Source: Ruminococcaceae bacterium UBA866 (GTDB lineage: Bacteria > Bacillota > Clostridia > Oscillospirales > Ruminococcaceae). From it: a DNA stretch of 7,902 nt. The translations under genes and the position numbers were made by a program. This document shows positions 5,324 to 7,902 of this stretch, piece by piece. The stretch lies in assembly GCA_002295325.1 (NCBI GenBank), contig DBGA01000003.1, positions 3,886 to 11,787 of the forward strand, in the 5' to 3' direction. Position 1 is the stretch's first letter. The number at the start of each line of letters is the position of its first letter. The notes below the pieces were generated by a model that was given only the letters and a program-made list of their open reading frames with translations, had not been told where the DNA came from and searched no databases.

Positions 5324-6697
5324 TCAATCTTGTTTAACCACAACAAAGTTAGCTCTGCCTGCATAATAATCTTGCTTTAAGATGTATCCGTAATTAAAAA
5401 CTTTGCTTGAATTCATTTTGTATGCTGCGATAAACCCATCATTTAACTCATTCATTATAGTAATATATTGTAAGTCGGAATTATCGAAATCATGATTTTG
5501 ATGCTGGTCTTTTTCTATATCATATATCCGCCTACCCGTTACTGTTCGGATGTACCTGGTTTTTGAATTTTCTTTAAGCTTTGCGTCATATGTTATATAA
5601 GAAAGCTTTCCGTTAAAAACATAAGAATTTAACTCGCAAATTTCTTGCTCACCAAATCCTGATTCTTGGGCAGAAACTACTATTTTCTCCTCGCCTGTAA
5701 GCCAGTCAATCCTGTGTGTATTATTTTGTTCGTCTAGGAAATAAAAGCCTTTTTTATAGTAGTTTAACCCAAAGTTTTCTATTCCACTTGCAGTCTTTAC
5801 CCTCTCGCTTGTGTTAAGATTATAGGTGAACAGTGAGGTATCATCAATTGAATAATAATAAAAGCTTGGGCTGTCTATAAAATCAATACCACTATATTCA
5901 TGACGTTGAGTGTTTTTAGGGCGATATCCGGCTTTCTGCTTTTCAAACTCGATATATTGATAATACTCTTGATAGTATAACGTATCATCTTCAATTGCAC
6001 TGATATAAGAAAATGTATTCATATCCTTTTTTTCATTTGCAATGAATTCAATTGTTTTTTTGTTGATATCAAAAATCTTAATGGCACAGATATTGAGGTA
6101 GCCGAGGGATAAGTTTTCTGTATTCGAGGGGTTTTCATAATAACATTGATCGGTAAAGTATACCATATCGCCTACCGCGTAGGCATTATAGATTAAACCA
6201 AAGTCACTTGAAACGAGATACTGCTCACGCTCACCCGTTTCCAGATTAATTATATCAATGTGCCCTGGCTCAACTGATTCAAATTTACGCACAAATACAT
6301 ATAAATATTTACCAACAGGTATGAATCCCATAGTATCTTTACTGTACGAATTGCAGGTTTTGTCTTCTTGATTGTGTATACAACCTGACTTTTTACAGAG
6401 ATATTCTGATTTTTTTGTAGCTTCATCAAAAACCTTAAAGGAAAACACCTCATCACTATAGTAAGAGTAATATTTACCATTGTATGATGCGCCCTCGCTT
6501 TTATAGATAGGTAGCTGTTTGTCTGAGCCTTGTTCCCTCTCAACATCAGATGGAGTGTATTCCACCGACTGTATACTTGATGTGTATGCTGAAACGGGTT
6601 CATCCGTGGAGCTTGTTTGTGCCACAGATGGCTTTTGTCCGCATCCAAACAAGGATGTAATCATTAATATTGTGAGTAGGCATAATACTTTTTTCAT
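5324..6697 (-). CDS. Lipoprotein with Cys/His cluster, likely beta-propeller-like
   Basis: This encodes 457 residues starting at ATG 6697, with GGGATAGG just upstream. A type II signal peptide is clear: MKKVLCLLTILMITSLFGC, lipobox LFGC, with lipidation predicted at Cys19. A Ser/Thr-rich tether of about 45 residues follows. The remaining 390 residues carry many short strands of the type (Y/V)YFTD, LYYQEYY and FYFLDEQN that recur about every 45-60 residues, as in repeated-blade extracellular proteins (for example DUF5050-like). This is a fold impression. Residues 101-115 form C-x4-C-x-H-x6-C, a pattern I associate with clostridial lipoproteins of this type; metal binding or disulfides are possible. 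It is expected on the outer face of the membrane. The gene sits 33 bp after the anchored-protein gene and 25 bp before the two-helix gene, indicating an operon. The function is unknown. Confidence 0.78.
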   Translation of the reverse strand: MKKVLCLLTILMITSLFGCGQKPSVAQTSSTDEPVSAYTSSIQSVEYTPSDVEREQGSDKQLPIYKSEGASYNGKYYSYYSDEVFSFKVFDEATKKSEYLCKKSGCIHNQEDKTCNSYSKDTMGFIPVGKYLYVFVRKFESVEPGHIDIINLETGEREQYLVSSDFGLIYNAYAVGDMVYFTDQCYYENPSNTENLSLGYLNICAIKIFDINKKTIEFIANEKKDMNTFSYISAIEDDTLYYQEYYQYIEFEKQKAGYRPKNTQRHEYSGIDFIDSPSFYYYSIDDTSLFTYNLNTSERVKTASGIENFGLNYYKKGFYFLDEQNNTHRIDWLTGEEKIVVSAQESGFGEQEICELNSYVFNGKLSYITYDAKLKENSKTRYIRTVTGRRIYDIEKDQHQNHDFDNSDLQYITIMNELNDGFIAAYKMNSSKVFNYGYILKQDYYAGRANFVVVKQD

Positions 6698-6730
6698 TTG
6701 ACCTATCCCTTCGTATAATAATATTATTAT

Positions 6731-7246
6731 TTATGCGTCCGAGTCGAAGCTCTCTACAATCCAGTTATCCTCTACTTTGGTAAATGTGAAGTTAAATTGC
6801 GACCTTCCCTCAAACCCGCTTGAGAACAACGATACGAACACATCTATTTTCTTTGTGCGTGTATCATACCCCGAGCCGTTTGCACTTTCGGTTATCAAAT
6901 GCTGACCTGCAAAGGTTCTTCTCAGCAATAGATAGTATTCATATGCCTCATCACTGAAAAAGTCAAAACTATATTCAAGGGTGCTTTCCTTCGTAATTTC
7001 ATGTGGCGAAAAAATGTTGATTATCGTCTGCATTGCCTTGATTTCACACTCTTTAATTTGCACAATGGTGTCGGCATCGAGCTTTGCGTACAGGTCATCA
7101 ATTTTTGCCGTGATGATCGTTTTGCTTTCCTCAAGCTGCTGTTTCTGCGTTTCAATAAGTGCCCGCTGCTTGAAAAATATTATTGCAAGTAATGCAATTA
7201 TTACGATAATAGCTATTGTGGTTAATACTGTAGATACTTTTTTCAT
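6731..7246 (-). CDS. Membrane-anchored extracytoplasmic protein, unknown function
   Basis: This encodes 171 residues. After MKKV comes one long hydrophobic helix (about 5-26), then a charged, Gln/Glu/Lys-rich segment (about 27-60) that looks like a short coiled coil, then a compact domain (about 65-171). The anchor looks uncleaved. The domain ends with strands FVSLFSSGFEGRSQFNFTFTKVEDNWIVESFD (about residues 137-168), a pattern seen in NTF2-like or similar alpha+beta extracytoplasmic domains; this is a guess from strand pattern. ATG 7246 has only a weak, distant AGGAT upstream and no better in-frame start. The short gap to the lipoprotein gene (33 bp, holding a 16-bp AT-only palindrome at 6715-6730) suggests the two are co-transcribed and may work together at the cell surface. 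Confidence 0.72.
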   Translation of the reverse strand: MKKVSTVLTTIAIIVIIALLAIIFFKQRALIETQKQQLEESKTIITAKIDDLYAKLDADTIVQIKECEIKAMQTIINIFSPHEITKESTLEYSFDFFSDEAYEYYLLLRRTFAGQHLITESANGSGYDTRTKKIDVFVSLFSSGFEGRSQFNFTFTKVEDNWIVESFDSDA

Positions 7247-7298
7247 TTTTAAACTAGGTCATCCTGTTCTATTGTAGTTTGGGATATATAATACCTTA

Positions 7299-7328
7299 AT
7301 AGGGCAGACGTTTTTGTGTCTGCCCTAT
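7299..7328. other. Stem-loop between membrane-protein genes
   Basis: ATAGGGCAGAC (7299-7309) and GTCTGCCCTAT (7318-7328) pair perfectly (11 bp) around an 8-nt loop. On the minus strand it lies 45 bp after the stop of the 173-residue gene and 52 bp before the start of the 171-residue gene. Neither strand has a T run after it. It could be a weak terminator, or a 5' leader structure if transcription starts upstream. A loose promoter-like pair on the minus strand (ATGACA at about 7360 and TACACT at about 7336, 18-bp spacer) would place it in a leader; that pair is weak. Confidence 0.45.
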
Positions 7329-7372
7329 GGTGTAGTGTATTGTGTAGCGTACATCTGTGTCATAACAATCTA

Positions 7373-7894
7373 TTATTTTAATAATATTTTATCTGGCTTA
7401 TCCCAAACATAAATTGTTATAGCTAATAGCAAAAGTGAATAGTACGCAAATAGGACAATATACCACCCCTGGTTATTAAAATTCGGAATTGAAACTAAAA
7501 TGTTACTCAACTTTAACATAACCGAAACAATATACCTATCGGAAATCTGCTTAAAAGTATACATCCACAATAACGGTATCAGGTGCACCACAAAAGTAAC
7601 ACTATAAAGAGCAAATGTTATTAGTGCTTTTGGATTTTTGTTAATACGCCATAGATTTAATAAGGAAATTGTAATCAATAAAAGGACAATGCAAATACAA
7701 ATATAAGACACTTGAATTTCCCGAAAATCTAAAAGATCAAATGTTATATCTGAATTTTTGGTGCTCTTAAAAATATCTTCTGTTTTAATGTATAGTTTTG
7801 TTCCTATTGTATAGTGCGTTATCCCGATGACCATAAAGTGCAGTAAAGAATAGAATATTACAGGAACTTTTGAGAAAAAATTATTCTTTGTCAT
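7373..7894 (-). CDS. Four-helix integral membrane protein, unknown function
   Basis: This encodes 173 residues from ATG 7894. The frame remains open to the right edge and only 8 bases of upstream sequence are visible, with no ribosome-binding site seen, so the true start could lie further right. Hydrophobic helices are near residues 11-31, 62-82, 90-112 and 143-165. A polar segment between helices 1 and 2 (TKLYIKTEDIFKSTKNSD, about residues 32-49) is probably extracytoplasmic. The C-terminus ends in a basic tail, WDKPDKILLK. No family is recognised. It is the first visible gene of the minus-strand membrane cluster and is separated from the next gene by a 126-bp gap with a hairpin, so it may be a separate transcription unit. 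Confidence 0.68.
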   Translation of the reverse strand: MTKNNFFSKVPVIFYSLLHFMVIGITHYTIGTKLYIKTEDIFKSTKNSDITFDLLDFREIQVSYICICIVLLLITISLLNLWRINKNPKALITFALYSVTFVVHLIPLLWMYTFKQISDRYIVSVMLKLSNILVSIPNFNNQGWYIVLFAYYSLLLLAITIYVWDKPDKILLK

Positions 7895-7902
7895 TATTTG
7901 TA

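Noticed and set aside
5009..5380. 123- and 65-residue plus-strand frames after the lysin
   Set aside because: They cross the terminator and are antisense to the two-helix gene, with no ribosome-binding site.
6250..7277. Other frames antisense or out of phase within the lipoprotein and anchored-protein genes
   Set aside because: They overlap better-supported genes fully and have no initiation signals or recognisable domains.

Overview
The base composition (low GC), Gram-positive ribosome-binding sites and gene content point to a Firmicute, most likely a member of the Clostridia. The indicators are an AgrD/AgrB-type signalling pair, tandem modules resembling clostridial ChW (hydrophobic, conserved-Trp) repeats on a cell-wall lysin, and a lipobox lipoprotein. 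The genus cannot be fixed from the sequence.

Left part (1-1811, minus strand). Read in transcription order this is an agr-like cluster. It starts with a 50-residue AgrD-type autoinducer precursor (1659-1811), followed by an AgrB-like protein that overlaps it by one base (1339-1659). That AgrB keeps the catalytic His and Cys but is only 106 residues long. Next comes a signal-peptide-bearing small exported protein of unknown family (948-1313), then a strong hairpin (903-939), then a multi-spanning permease-like membrane protein that runs off the left edge (1-883). No AgrC-type kinase or AgrA-type regulator is present in the window.

Control region (1812-2194). This stretch has no convincing gene. 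It holds a good minus-strand promoter for agrD, a plus-strand promoter-like pair pointing at the lysin gene, and between the two -35 boxes an exact 9-bp direct repeat with 21-bp periodicity, the layout used by LytTR/AgrA-class regulators. A long-spaced inverted repeat begins at the predicted start of the plus-strand transcript.

Middle part (2195-5052, plus strand). This was once a single gene of about 952 codons. It encoded a two-enzyme lysin with three tandem wall-binding modules of about 163 residues, an Amidase_3 N-acetylmuramoyl-L-alanine amidase, and a C-terminal lysozyme/transglycosylase-like domain. It is now interrupted twice, by a one-base deletion near 2885 and a Trp-to-TAG change at 3043. 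Both lesions lie in the middle module. The catalytic 3' part is fully open.

Right part (5113-7902, minus strand). A bidirectional terminator (5067-5109) separates the lysin from four membrane or surface genes on the minus strand: a four-helix membrane protein (7373-7894), a single-helix anchored protein (6731-7246), a lipoprotein with a Cys/His cluster (5324-6697) and a 61-residue two-helix protein with a TTG start (5113-5298). They look like an envelope-associated operon of unknown function.

Working model (inference): a cyclic peptide signal, made by the agrD/agrB pair and sensed by a two-component system encoded elsewhere, acts through the shared direct-repeat site to control both the agr/exported-protein/permease cluster and the divergent lysin gene.
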